Assembly: GCF_003034915.1 (NCBI RefSeq)
Contig: NZ_PZJX01000014.1
Location: 1 to 64,000, forward strand
Length of the DNA: 64,000 nucleotides
Reading direction: 5' to 3'
Origin: Mesorhizobium helmanticense
GTDB taxonomy: Bacteria > Pseudomonadota > Alphaproteobacteria > Rhizobiales > Rhizobiaceae
Position 1 is the stretch's first letter; the number at the start of each line of letters is the position of its first letter. Shown here in pieces: positions 44,652-53,170 of this stretch. The notes under the pieces are model-generated. The model ran no database searches and had not been told where the DNA came from. It saw nothing but the letters and a program-made list of their open reading frames with translations. The translations under genes were made by a program, and so were the position numbers.

Positions 44652-45031
44652 ACTCGGCAAACCAGTCGCGTCTCGCCTTCAACCTCTTTCATGTCTACCG
44701 CCAAGCGTCTGGAGCGATCCTCCATGTGCCTATTTACGGTCTGTCTTGGCCGTGAATATTTACAGCTATTTGCAACGCTAAACTCGCGTCATGGCTCATA
44801 GGGCGCATAATCCATGGCATGAAATTCCAGGCAATCGCCACGCTGAAGGGGGGTGATGATGTTGGGATATTGCATAGCTTCATTGCACCTAACTCTCCGG
44901 CAGACTTCCTCCGCCCCAGAGGAATAGTCTTGTGGTGTCCATTCGCAAGGTCAGGCTGAATTGATCTTCTGCAGCCCTCGGTATCGCAAAACGACCAGAT
45001 CGCATCCTCTTGCCGCAGGAGCCCGTACCGC
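44652..45031. other. Intergenic region before the sensorless kinase
   Basis: 380 bp with no recognised gene. No PAS or other sensor-like text could be read upstream of the kinase core at 45032, so a lost N-terminal domain is not visible here. Confidence 0.45.
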
Positions 45032-45817
45032 ATGTATGGCAAACAATCGACAACACTAAGCAATCGCGCGGTGTGCATCGCCCATGAAGTGAACCAGCCG
45101 CTTACCGCCATTCTGACCAATGCGGAAACCGCTCTCCTGTGGTTGAAGAGAGATCCGATGGATCTCGATGAGGCGACACAGGCGATCGAACGGATCATCG
45201 GCAATACCCTTCGCGCCGCCGATGTCGTCAGAGGTGTTCGGGATCTGGTCCGAAAATCCCCGCCCATGGCGGCTAACCTCGACATCAACGACTTGATCAA
45301 GGACCTCCTCAATCTCGTCAGCCTCGATCTGCGCCTTCACCACATCGCGGTCGAGGTCGAACTCGCTGAGAACCTGGAACCGATCAGAGGCGATCACGGT
45401 CAATTGGAACGGGTGGTTGCTAACCTGATCGCGAACGGCATCGAGGCGATGAGCACGGTGCAGGATCGACAGCGAAGACTGCGGATCAGCACCCGGCTCG
45501 ACAAAAATGGCGATGTGCAGGTTGCGGTCGAGGACACCGGCACTGGGCTCGATCCGGCGCTTGTCGAGCGCATCTTCGATCCCCTGTTCACGACCAAATG
45601 CGAGGGCATGGGTTTGGGACTGTGGATATGCCGCTCTATCGTCACGGCCCACGGCGGCCGGCTGTGGGCCACGCCCAATCTTCCGCACGGCAGCATTTTC
45701 CGCTTCGTCGTCCCAAGCACGGTTGGGTCAAAAACAGTTGCGCCAAGTCGATGCCGGCAGACGATGCGAACGAACCGCCAGGTCGAAAGGTTTGTCAGCG
45801 GCGCTGCATGTTCATGA
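45032..45817 (+). CDS. Sensorless FixL-type histidine kinase core
   Basis: 261 residues. The protein starts only about 15 residues before the phospho-acceptor box CIAHEVNQPLTAILTN and ends after a full HATPase (VVANLIANGIEAM, DTGTGLD, GMGLGLWICRSIVTAHGG). No PAS, GAF or membrane segment precedes it. It may be a truncated gene or a kinase controlled by a separate partner. The Arg/Thr-rich last 30 residues look unlike the family and may come from a shifted end. No response regulator is adjacent. Confidence 0.75.
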   Translation: MYGKQSTTLSNRAVCIAHEVNQPLTAILTNAETALLWLKRDPMDLDEATQAIERIIGNTLRAADVVRGVRDLVRKSPPMAANLDINDLIKDLLNLVSLDLRLHHIAVEVELAENLEPIRGDHGQLERVVANLIANGIEAMSTVQDRQRRLRISTRLDKNGDVQVAVEDTGTGLDPALVERIFDPLFTTKCEGMGLGLWICRSIVTAHGGRLWATPNLPHGSIFRFVVPSTVGSKTVAPSRCRQTMRTNRQVERFVSGAACS

Positions 45818-45923
45818 TCTCGTTCGGCGGCATGAGAAGTCGAAAACATGCCTGGTTTGAGGAATACTCCAGGTAGCCAGGCTTTCCTGCAGGCGCGCCT
45901 TTGGCATGCGTAGGCCTCATGCT

Positions 45924-45960
45924 GCAGACCCCGCCGTTCCCTGAGAGACGGCGGGGCTGC
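45924..45960. terminator. Hairpin between convergent genes
   Basis: GCAG-a-CCCCGCCG (45924-45936) pairs with CGGCGGGG-CTGC (45949-45960) around a 12-nt loop: 12 pairs with one bulge. It lies between the ends of the converging genes at 45817 and 45981. No T-run on either side. Confidence 0.5.
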
Positions 45961-45980
45961 GGCGAGACGGTAGGGCCTTC

Positions 45981-46217
45981 TCATTCACCCATGAACTGCT
46001 GGAGGAGGTTCTTGCCCGCAGTCGGATGGGCCTTGAACGAGTTGATACCGTCAAACCATCCATTCTGCGAGAAGTCGCCGTATTCGCTGCTACCACGCCC
46101 TTCGTTACGGCCGTGATCGCCATCGCGGCCGCCGTGCGACGAGGCGGCAAAGGCGCCGGTGAGTGGGATGGCGACGATCATCGCGGCAAGCGCCGCCTTC
46201 AGAGGGATAGAACGCAT
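45981..46217 (-). CDS. Small exported protein, unknown function
   Basis: 78 residues. A signal peptide (LKAALAAMIVAIPLTGAFAA) precedes a short Gly/Asp/Arg-rich mature part (HGGRDGDHGRNEGRGS) ending GWFDGINSFKAHPTAGKNLL then QQFMGE. AGGAG lies before ATG 46217. The upstream region to 46499 is AT-rich (TATAATGTAGTATGG and similar around 46400) and probably its promoter. Confidence 0.65.
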   Translation of the reverse strand: MRSIPLKAALAAMIVAIPLTGAFAASSHGGRDGDHGRNEGRGSSEYGDFSQNGWFDGINSFKAHPTAGKNLLQQFMGE

Positions 46218-46499
46218 GATTAGATCTCCTTTTCGTTGAGGAAGGCGGCCATTTGTCCACCGCGCATTCCGGCTACAGGCACTCGGGAACCTTCGGGCTG
46301 CGATGTTCGTCTCGCCTCTGCTGTTCTCGGCCTGCATCAGTTATTTAGCAACGATCAGAAGTAATACATAGTATATCAAGGTATCATGCATGTATAATGT
46401 AGTATGGAGTGCTGGCGTTCGGCCCGTATATATGGCGCCAAGGACGATGGTCGCGATTTTCACGCCGAGCGCCCTTGAACTGAACCAGGGTGAACGGAA

Positions 46500-47750
46500 C
46501 TAGGGTGTTCCGACGGCTGCAGGACTGATCTGCACCTTGCTGCCCTCGGCAAGTTCGACCGGCGGATTCAGGATCACCAGGTCGCCCTGTTTGACGCCGT
46601 CACGGACCTCGACCTCCGTTCCGAGATCGCGCGCCACCGATATCTTTCGAATATGCGCAACGCCGCCCTCGACCACGGCAACCTGCAACCCATCGGCGTT
46701 GAAGATGATCGCATCTGCCGACACGGAGAAGCTGGGCGTCTTGCGCGGGATCTGGAGTTCGACCGTGCAGTAGGTGCCGGGCGTGAGGACACCGTCAGGG
46801 TTAGGAATGTCGATTTCGGTCAGCAAGGTCCGCGTGCCCGGTGCCAGCGCATCGGCAATCCGCGTCACCGTGCCCGGGAAGGTACGGCCGGGGATTTCGG
46901 GGACCTGGAGCACAGCCTTGACCCCCGGGGTCAGTCCAAAGGCCTGGTCCTGGGGGACGTAAACCTGGGCACGGATCACATCCCCCTGCATGATGGCGAA
47001 CAGGAAAGTGCTGTTGGTCGTGTCGGCCTGCACCAGGCTGCCGATATCGACATTGCGTTGAGTGATGACGCCGTCGAACGGGGCGACGACCTGCTGGTAG
47101 GCCTGTTGCTGGTCGAGCACACGCAGCTGGTCCTGCTGTGCATTCACATTGGCCTGCGCAACGCCGACAGCCGCCTCCTGTGCCTTGAGGCTTTGAACGT
47201 CGATCGTACCCTGCTGCTTGGTGATCCAGCCCTGGTCCACCAGGGGTTTGTCCCTTTGCCACGTCACCTTGGCAAGATCTAGATTGGCTTGTGCCTGTTG
47301 CAGCGCCGCCTGGAGCTGTCCCAAGGTTGCCTGGGCCTGCAAAATCTGGTCATCGAGTTCCGGCACCGCAATCTTGGCCAGCAACTGTCCCTTCTTGACC
47401 TTGTCCCCGATATCGACCGCACGCGTCTCGATATAGCCGCTGGCCCGTGCGAAGATGTCGGCGACGTCGTAGGCCGTTGTGGTGGCGGGCAGACTGACTT
47501 GCACGATGTCGTCGCTCGGCCTTACCGCCGCAACACGCACCTGCGGGACGAAGTCACGCGCCTGTTCGGCGGCCGCCGCGAGCTCGCGGTTGCGCGAATA
47601 GTATCCCTGGACGCCATAGGCCAGTCCCGTCGTCAGCAGGGTCAGCGCGCCCAATGCTAGCAGCCAGCCTCCGCCTCGCCGCGGCGGCCGCTCCGTTGCG
47701 CCATCCCTCACCGTGTCGTCGGGCTGATCCAGATGGTCCCTCGGTTTCAT
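46500..47750 (-). CDS. RND efflux membrane fusion protein
   Basis: 416 residues. A cytoplasmic Arg-rich start, one membrane segment (about 28-48), then the lipoyl half (YIETRAVDIGDKVKKGQLLA), a Gln/Ala-rich coiled coil (about 125-215), the second half (VVAPFDGVITQRNVDIGSLV) and a beta-barrel with a C-terminal proximal domain. HlyD/AcrA-type adaptor in the periplasm. ATG 47750 overlaps the stop of the pump gene by 4 nt. Here the pump precedes the adaptor, opposite to the pair at 24858. Confidence 0.92.
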   Translation of the reverse strand: MKPRDHLDQPDDTVRDGATERPPRRGGGWLLALGALTLLTTGLAYGVQGYYSRNRELAAAAEQARDFVPQVRVAAVRPSDDIVQVSLPATTTAYDVADIFARASGYIETRAVDIGDKVKKGQLLAKIAVPELDDQILQAQATLGQLQAALQQAQANLDLAKVTWQRDKPLVDQGWITKQQGTIDVQSLKAQEAAVGVAQANVNAQQDQLRVLDQQQAYQQVVAPFDGVITQRNVDIGSLVQADTTNSTFLFAIMQGDVIRAQVYVPQDQAFGLTPGVKAVLQVPEIPGRTFPGTVTRIADALAPGTRTLLTEIDIPNPDGVLTPGTYCTVELQIPRKTPSFSVSADAIIFNADGLQVAVVEGGVAHIRKISVARDLGTEVEVRDGVKQGDLVILNPPVELAEGSKVQISPAAVGTP

Positions 47751-50700
47751 GCGATTTCCTCGTCGAAGACGCCGTGAGCCGTCTTGCCGTCCTGTCCGCT
47801 GCGCAGCATCGCGAACAGGTACGGCACGACGAGGAGCGTCGTGGGCGTTGCAAACAAAAGTCCCCCGATGACCGCGCGCGCCAGCGCGGCATTCTGCTCT
47901 TCGCCCGCTCCGCCGATCGCCATGGGGACCATGCCGACGATCATCGCGGCCGCGGTCATGAGCACGGGCCTGATCCGGGTATGACCGGCTTCGATCGCCG
48001 CGTCGAACGCGGACTTGCCCGCCAACTGCTGGTCCCGGGCGAAGGTCACGAGCAGGATGGAGTTGGCCGAAGCGACCCCGACCGCCATGATCGCTCCCAT
48101 CAGTGAAGGCACGTTGAGCGTCGTGCCCGTGATGAACAGCATCGTCACGATACCGCACAAGGTCGCAGGCAAGGCAAGGATGACGACGAAGGGGTCGCCG
48201 AAGTTCTGATAGTTCACGACCATCAGCAGATAGACGAACACGGCGGCGAACAGGATGCCGACGCCGAGATCCCAGAAGGCGTCGTTCATGCTCTGGATCT
48301 GGCCTATGACCTGGATGTTGTTTCCAGGCGAAAGCTGCTTCTGCAGGTCGGCAACGACCGCGCTGATCTGAGTGGAGACACTTCCCAGATCACGGCCCTG
48401 GACGCTTGCATAGACTTCGTAGACCGGCTGGACGTTCGCCTGGTTGGCGTTGGTCGGGAGACTGTCGCGCTTGAACGTCGCGACGTTGCTGAGCTGCCCA
48501 GGAACCTGTGCACCGGCGGTGTTGATGGTTGAGGACACGGGCGTGTTGCCGAGATCGTTCAGTGACGCGATCTTGTTTTCCGGCGTCTGAACGGCGAGAT
48601 AGTAGGGAATGCCCGTGGTCGGGTCGGTCCAGAAGTTCGGCGACACCTGCTCGGAGGAACTCAGGCTCACATTGATGTTGTTGGCGATCGTGCTGGCATC
48701 GAGGCCGAGCTGCGCGGCCCGCGTGCGATCGATATCGGCATAGAACGCCGGCGCGTCGACTTCCTGCTGCAGGTGTGCGTCGACTACACCGGGAATGGCT
48801 GCGATGCGGCGCCGCAGTTCCATCGCGATCCGCAGATTGGTAGCCCGGTCATAGCCGACCGTACGGACATCGATCTGTGCCGGCAGTCCGAAATTGAGGA
48901 TCTGCGTGACGATATCGGCCGATTGGAAGTAGAACAGAACGTCCGGAAAGGCGCTGGGCAGCGCGGCGCGCAACTTGCGCACATAGTCGGCAGTCGGCGC
49001 GTGGCCGTCTTTCAATGCGACTTGGATCACGCCATCATTCACGCCGATAGTCGATCCATCCGTGAACGCCAAATTGTAGGCACGCGCCGGCAGGCCGATA
49101 TTGTCGACGACAAGCTCCAGGTCGCGATCGGGAACGATTTCGCGGATCTTGTCCTCGACAGCCTGGAAGATCTTCTCCGTCTCCTCGATCCGGGTTCCCG
49201 CGGGGGCCCGCACATGGAGTTGGATCTGGCCGCCGTCGATCGCGGGAAAGAAATCGCGACCGACGAGCGTCGACAGCACAGCGCCCAATGCGACCACCAG
49301 GGCTGCAATGACGGGAACGATGAACCGGCGCCTGAGGAGTACGGCCAGCAGCTCGGCATAGTGCAGGCGCATGGCCTCGAAACCACGTTCGAACCTGGCG
49401 TGAAACCTGCCGAACCAGCCCGTCGAGGCGTCGTGGCGCTCTCTTTTTAGCAGCAACCCGATGGTGATTGGGGTGAGCGTCCTCGAAAGTCCATAGGATG
49501 CGAGCATCGCGAACACGACGGCAAGACCGAGCGGCGTGAACAGATATTTTGCCGGACCTTCCAGAAAGACCACCGATGTGAACACGCAGCTTATCGCCAG
49601 CGTCGACACCAGGGTCGGCACGGCGATGCCGGCGGCTCCATGCAGTGTCGCCTGCGGCAGCGTCTGTCCTTCCTCGGTGAGCAGGCGATGGGTGTTCTCG
49701 AGCGTCACCGTCGAATCGTCGACGAGGATGCCAATCGCCAGCGCCAGGCCCCCCAGCGTCATCGTGTTGAGCGTTTCGCCCAGGAAATACAGCGCCACGA
49801 CCGACGACAGGATCGCAAGCGGGATCGAGATCATGACGACCAGCGTCGATCGCCACGATCCGAGAAACAGCAGGATCATCAAGGCGGTGAGCGCGGCCGC
49901 GATCACGCCCTCCCGCAGCACGCCGGCGATCGATTGCTTGACGAACACCGACTGGTCGAAGAGCTCTCTGATTTCCATGCCGGGAGGCGCCGCGGCACGC
50001 GCCGTCTTCAAGGCATCCCGAACGGCATCGACCACCTCCAGCGTCGAGGCATTGCCGTTCTTGATGATGCTGAGCAGAACCGAATGCCGGCCGTTCTCGC
50101 GAACGATGTTCTGCTGAACGAGCCATCCGTCATGGACCTGGCCGACATCCTTGACGAACACCGTGGCGCCATTCACGACCTTGACCGGAATATTGTTGAG
50201 CTCGTCGATGGTTGCCGGCGTGGCGTTGGTGCGCACGACATACTGTGTGTTGCCGATCTTGGCGGTGCCCGACGGCAAGGTCAGGTTCTGGGCGTTGACC
50301 GCGCTGACGACGTCGAGCGGCGTCAGGCCCTTGGCCAGGAGCTTCGACGGGTCGAGGTCGACCATGATCTGGCGATATTTTCCGCCCGCGGGTGTTGGCA
50401 GCGTGACACCCGGGATCGGGGCCAGTTGCTGGCGGATCCGATAGATGCCGTAGTCGTAGAGCTGCTGTTCGTTGAGGGTGTCGGAGCTCAGGCTGATCTG
50501 CAGGACCGGCACGCTAGAGGCGTTGAACTGCACCACGAGCGGTGCCTGGATTCCCGGTGGCAGGAGGGCGCGAATGGCGTTTGTCGCCGAAACGATCTGC
50601 GCGATTGCGAGGTCGAGATTCACATCCTGTTGAAAATAGATCTTCTGGACCGACAGCCCCCCTAAGGTCTGCGCCTCGATGTTCTTGATGCCATTGACGT

Positions 50701-50920
50701 TGGAGCTGATCGCATACTGGCTGTACGTGGTGACGCGCTGTTCCATTTCTGGCGTGCTGAGGCCGCTATAGCTCCAGATTACAGTCACCACCGGAATGTT
50801 GATTTCCGGAAAGACGTCCAACCGCATCTCGCGACTTGCGACGGCGCCGAGAAAGAGAATCAAGGCAGCCAGCACATAGAACGTGTGCGGAAATCGCAGC
50901 GCGAACCGAACGATGCCCAT
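47747..50920 (-). CDS. RND efflux transporter (AcrB/HAE-like)
   Basis: 1057 residues with the 12-helix RND plan. The TM4 proton-relay pair is there (GLALAIGILVDDSTVTLENT), with N-terminal FALRFPHTFYVLAALILFLG and C-terminal AGHTRIRPVLMTAAAMIVGM and AIGGAGEEQNAALARAVIGG. It is divergent from the HAE1 pump at 26027 and closer to the group that includes CusA/NolG-like proteins of rhizobia. Likely exports organic compounds with the adaptor encoded next. No outer membrane factor nearby. Confidence 0.93.
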   Translation of the reverse strand: MGIVRFALRFPHTFYVLAALILFLGAVASREMRLDVFPEINIPVVTVIWSYSGLSTPEMEQRVTTYSQYAISSNVNGIKNIEAQTLGGLSVQKIYFQQDVNLDLAIAQIVSATNAIRALLPPGIQAPLVVQFNASSVPVLQISLSSDTLNEQQLYDYGIYRIRQQLAPIPGVTLPTPAGGKYRQIMVDLDPSKLLAKGLTPLDVVSAVNAQNLTLPSGTAKIGNTQYVVRTNATPATIDELNNIPVKVVNGATVFVKDVGQVHDGWLVQQNIVRENGRHSVLLSIIKNGNASTLEVVDAVRDALKTARAAAPPGMEIRELFDQSVFVKQSIAGVLREGVIAAALTALMILLFLGSWRSTLVVMISIPLAILSSVVALYFLGETLNTMTLGGLALAIGILVDDSTVTLENTHRLLTEEGQTLPQATLHGAAGIAVPTLVSTLAISCVFTSVVFLEGPAKYLFTPLGLAVVFAMLASYGLSRTLTPITIGLLLKRERHDASTGWFGRFHARFERGFEAMRLHYAELLAVLLRRRFIVPVIAALVVALGAVLSTLVGRDFFPAIDGGQIQLHVRAPAGTRIEETEKIFQAVEDKIREIVPDRDLELVVDNIGLPARAYNLAFTDGSTIGVNDGVIQVALKDGHAPTADYVRKLRAALPSAFPDVLFYFQSADIVTQILNFGLPAQIDVRTVGYDRATNLRIAMELRRRIAAIPGVVDAHLQQEVDAPAFYADIDRTRAAQLGLDASTIANNINVSLSSSEQVSPNFWTDPTTGIPYYLAVQTPENKIASLNDLGNTPVSSTINTAGAQVPGQLSNVATFKRDSLPTNANQANVQPVYEVYASVQGRDLGSVSTQISAVVADLQKQLSPGNNIQVIGQIQSMNDAFWDLGVGILFAAVFVYLLMVVNYQNFGDPFVVILALPATLCGIVTMLFITGTTLNVPSLMGAIMAVGVASANSILLVTFARDQQLAGKSAFDAAIEAGHTRIRPVLMTAAAMIVGMVPMAIGGAGEEQNAALARAVIGGLLFATPTTLLVVPYLFAMLRSGQDGKTAHGVFDEEIA

Positions 50921-51313
50921 GTCTCAGCCGATGACCTTCCTGGCGACGTTAGTCGGAACGGCTCGAGCGATGAACGTCGCCGTGTTGCCGGATTTTAGTG
51001 AGTGTCTGCAAAATGGCTTTGCGCCCATTGCTTTGAATGTCCGGTGCTTGCGCCCAAAAAGCGTCTGCACCGAGCGTTGCCCTGTGACGCCGCCAGGCTC
51101 ATGGCTGGACGCAATCCGCCCCGGCGGGCGCGACTGGTCAGTCATCGTCAGTTTGCCGGGCACGGACCGGTTTGGGCACATCAGTGCTGCGAGCGAGACC
51201 AATCCTGCCAGCGTGTGGATGCAGCGGGCAGCGGGCGGGTCGTCGCCGGGACGGCCCGCCCAGGCCGTCAGGCCCGTCCGCATCGCTTCGCCGGGGCGGT
51301 TTCAAATCCAATG
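50921..51313. other. Intergenic region upstream of RND pump
   Basis: 393 bp. A 119-codon minus-strand open frame ends just before the pump start, but it has neither family resemblance nor a ribosome site I trust. It probably holds the pump's promoter. Confidence 0.45.
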
Positions 51314-52099
51314 TCATCGGCCCGCGGCAGCCAGAATGAGGTCGGCGACCTCCTTGGGATGGGAAACCAGCGACAGGTGGCCCGCATCGATCTCCACCGT
51401 TGTCGCGTGCATGCGTTTTGCGAGAAACCGTTCGAGGTCAGGGTTGATCGTCTTGTCCTGCTTCGACACCGCATAGAACGATGGCTTGGAATGCCATGCA
51501 GCTTCGGTGGTTCGTCCGCCGAAGATAGTCGCCGCGGTGGGTTCCTGAACCGCATACAGGACCTTCGCTTGCCTGGGTGCGACACCGTTCGCGAAGTATT
51601 TCAGGAATGATTCTTCGGACAATCTGGAGAAACCATCATTCACCTGGATGCCGGCCCGGACGGGTCCTGCGGGAAATTTTGCGGAGAGAGCGACGAAATC
51701 CTCACCGGCATCCGGCGCTCGCGCAGCCACATAGACCAGCGATGTGATCTTGGGATCCGTCCCCGCTTCGCTGATGACGGTGCCGCCCCAGGAATGCGCT
51801 ACCAGCACGGTCGGCCCATCCTGCAGCGCCAGCGCCCGGCGCGTCTCCGCGACCGAGTCCGCCAGCGACGTCAGCGGATTCTGCACCGCGGTCACTTTCA
51901 GGCCGGCTGCCTGAAGGAGCGGGATCACCTCGGCCCAGCTCGATCCGTCCGCCCACGCTCCGTGCACGAGCACGACGTTGCGCGCCACGGTATGCGCGGG
52001 CTTGGGCGCGGGCCTGGGATTGTCGGCGGCATCCGCCACGGTGACCCCCGACAGGCCGAGAATGATGGCAATTGCGATGGCATTGATGATCGCGCGCAC
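51314..52099 (-). CDS. Exported alpha/beta hydrolase
   Basis: 261 residues. A signal peptide (IINAIAIAIILGLSGVTVAD then AA) and an alpha/beta hydrolase fold: oxyanion VLVHGAWADGSSW, nucleophile Ser in VLVAHSWGGTVI, and catalytic His in DAGHLSLVSHP near the C-terminus, with an acid probably in the INPDLERFL area. It resembles the salicylate-esterase-like/AHL-hydrolase-like 'VHGAW' hydrolases, which act on small esters. Periplasmic. Single gene; substrate unknown. Confidence 0.88.
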   Translation of the reverse strand: MRAIINAIAIAIILGLSGVTVADAADNPRPAPKPAHTVARNVVLVHGAWADGSSWAEVIPLLQAAGLKVTAVQNPLTSLADSVAETRRALALQDGPTVLVAHSWGGTVISEAGTDPKITSLVYVAARAPDAGEDFVALSAKFPAGPVRAGIQVNDGFSRLSEESFLKYFANGVAPRQAKVLYAVQEPTAATIFGGRTTEAAWHSKPSFYAVSKQDKTINPDLERFLAKRMHATTVEIDAGHLSLVSHPKEVADLILAAAGR

Positions 52100-52408
52100 G
52101 GGTCTCTTCCTTCCGTTTTTTCAAACAATTGAACGCGCCGATGACCGAGATGAGGGCCGGCGATGCGGTAGCAAATCCTGCGGCCGGCTCCGTTGCCGGG
52201 GGCGTTGGCGGAGGCAGCTCGTTGCGACAATCCCGATTTCGCGGTTCGGCGTCTTTCAGAAACGCCCCTGCCTTTCTCGCCCCGCACGGACAGGTCCGGT
52301 GGCGAACGTGACGGGCGCGCCAGCCGTCCTAGAAGCCAAAAAAGGGCGGGGATCGCCGATGCGACCCACCGCCAGTTCGGGCGCCCGCGGGAGGAGCGGA
52401 CGAGCGCC
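52100..52408. other. GC-rich intergenic region
   Basis: 309 bp upstream of the hydrolase and downstream of the PAS-like gene. No convincing gene or terminator. Confidence 0.4.
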
Positions 52409-52978
52409 TCAGGAGTTCGGCAGAATGGCGCGTGCGCGGCGTGCATGGGAGCTTCGCCTCCAACGCAACGCTTCGCCGCGCGGAACAGGTTGGGCGGCAA
52501 ACATTGGGTGAGGGGCAAAGAACAGGGCGACGAGAAGTCGCGTGGCGGAGAGCTCGTCGCCGGCCGTCGGCAGCGCCAGCATGGCACACTGCCAAATCCG
52601 CCCATCGAGCGCCCAGGTCGCGTGTCGCGCTTGCGGCAACTGCTCCGCAGCGGCCCGCACACACAGGCGGCGGAGCTGCCCGCGGCTGGGCTGAGGGAGC
52701 GCGGACAGCTTGTGACCGCTACGGTCCCCCCCACAAAGCGTGCCTAGCGCCGCGCCCCATTTCGCGAACACGAAGTCAGCTCCCCGCTCCAGCACGATTG
52801 CTTCGGCAAGATAGGGTTCCAAAACCCCAAACTGGGCCAACTGGACACTGCCGCTCGCGCCATCGGTGCCGCGACGGAACCCATCCAGCCACTTGGCTGC
52901 GACCCAGCGCGACGCGACTCCAAGGTCGCTACTGCGGAGCCTCCTGGGGGCAGATCGGCATTGGTCATGGGAAATCAT
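52409..52978 (-). CDS. Possible PAS-like (PAS_5-type) protein
   Basis: 189 codons. GADFVFAKWGAALGTLCGGD then RSGHKLSALP, and later DGRIWQCAMLALPTAGDELS then ATRLLVALFF, resemble short alphaproteobacterial PAS_5-type proteins: a fold with a mid-domain 'G.dL.G..ls.Lp' and a closing 'lLP...dg..v..lLval'. The start is uncertain (ATG 52978 used). Competing open frames exist on the plus strand (52432-53025) but read as Arg/Ala-rich noise. Moderate doubt because of the GC-rich sequence. Confidence 0.4.
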   Translation of the reverse strand: MISHDQCRSAPRRLRSSDLGVASRWVAAKWLDGFRRGTDGASGSVQLAQFGVLEPYLAEAIVLERGADFVFAKWGAALGTLCGGDRSGHKLSALPQPSRGQLRRLCVRAAAEQLPQARHATWALDGRIWQCAMLALPTAGDELSATRLLVALFFAPHPMFAAQPVPRGEALRWRRSSHARRARAILPNS

Positions 52979-53170
52979 TTTGCCACTCCGGTTGCTTTCG
53001 CAGTAAATCTCGTAGATGCCAGTGAACAACGAACGCCTCGAAAAGTATTGCGATTGAGCCCGCTCTCTTTCGTGAAGGAACGTTCGTCAACGAGAAGCAC
53101 ACGGCATCGAAACGGCAGGAAAAAGCCCATGGTGAGGACTGAAGGCACGCGAGTTCGACCGCGCCGATGG

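Noticed and set aside
50924-51283. 119-codon minus-strand frame ending just before the RND pump
   Set aside because: No signal, domain, or ribosome site; composition like random GC-rich DNA.
52432-53025. 197-codon plus-strand frame
   Set aside because: Arg/Ala-rich without motif; the opposite strand reads more like a protein.
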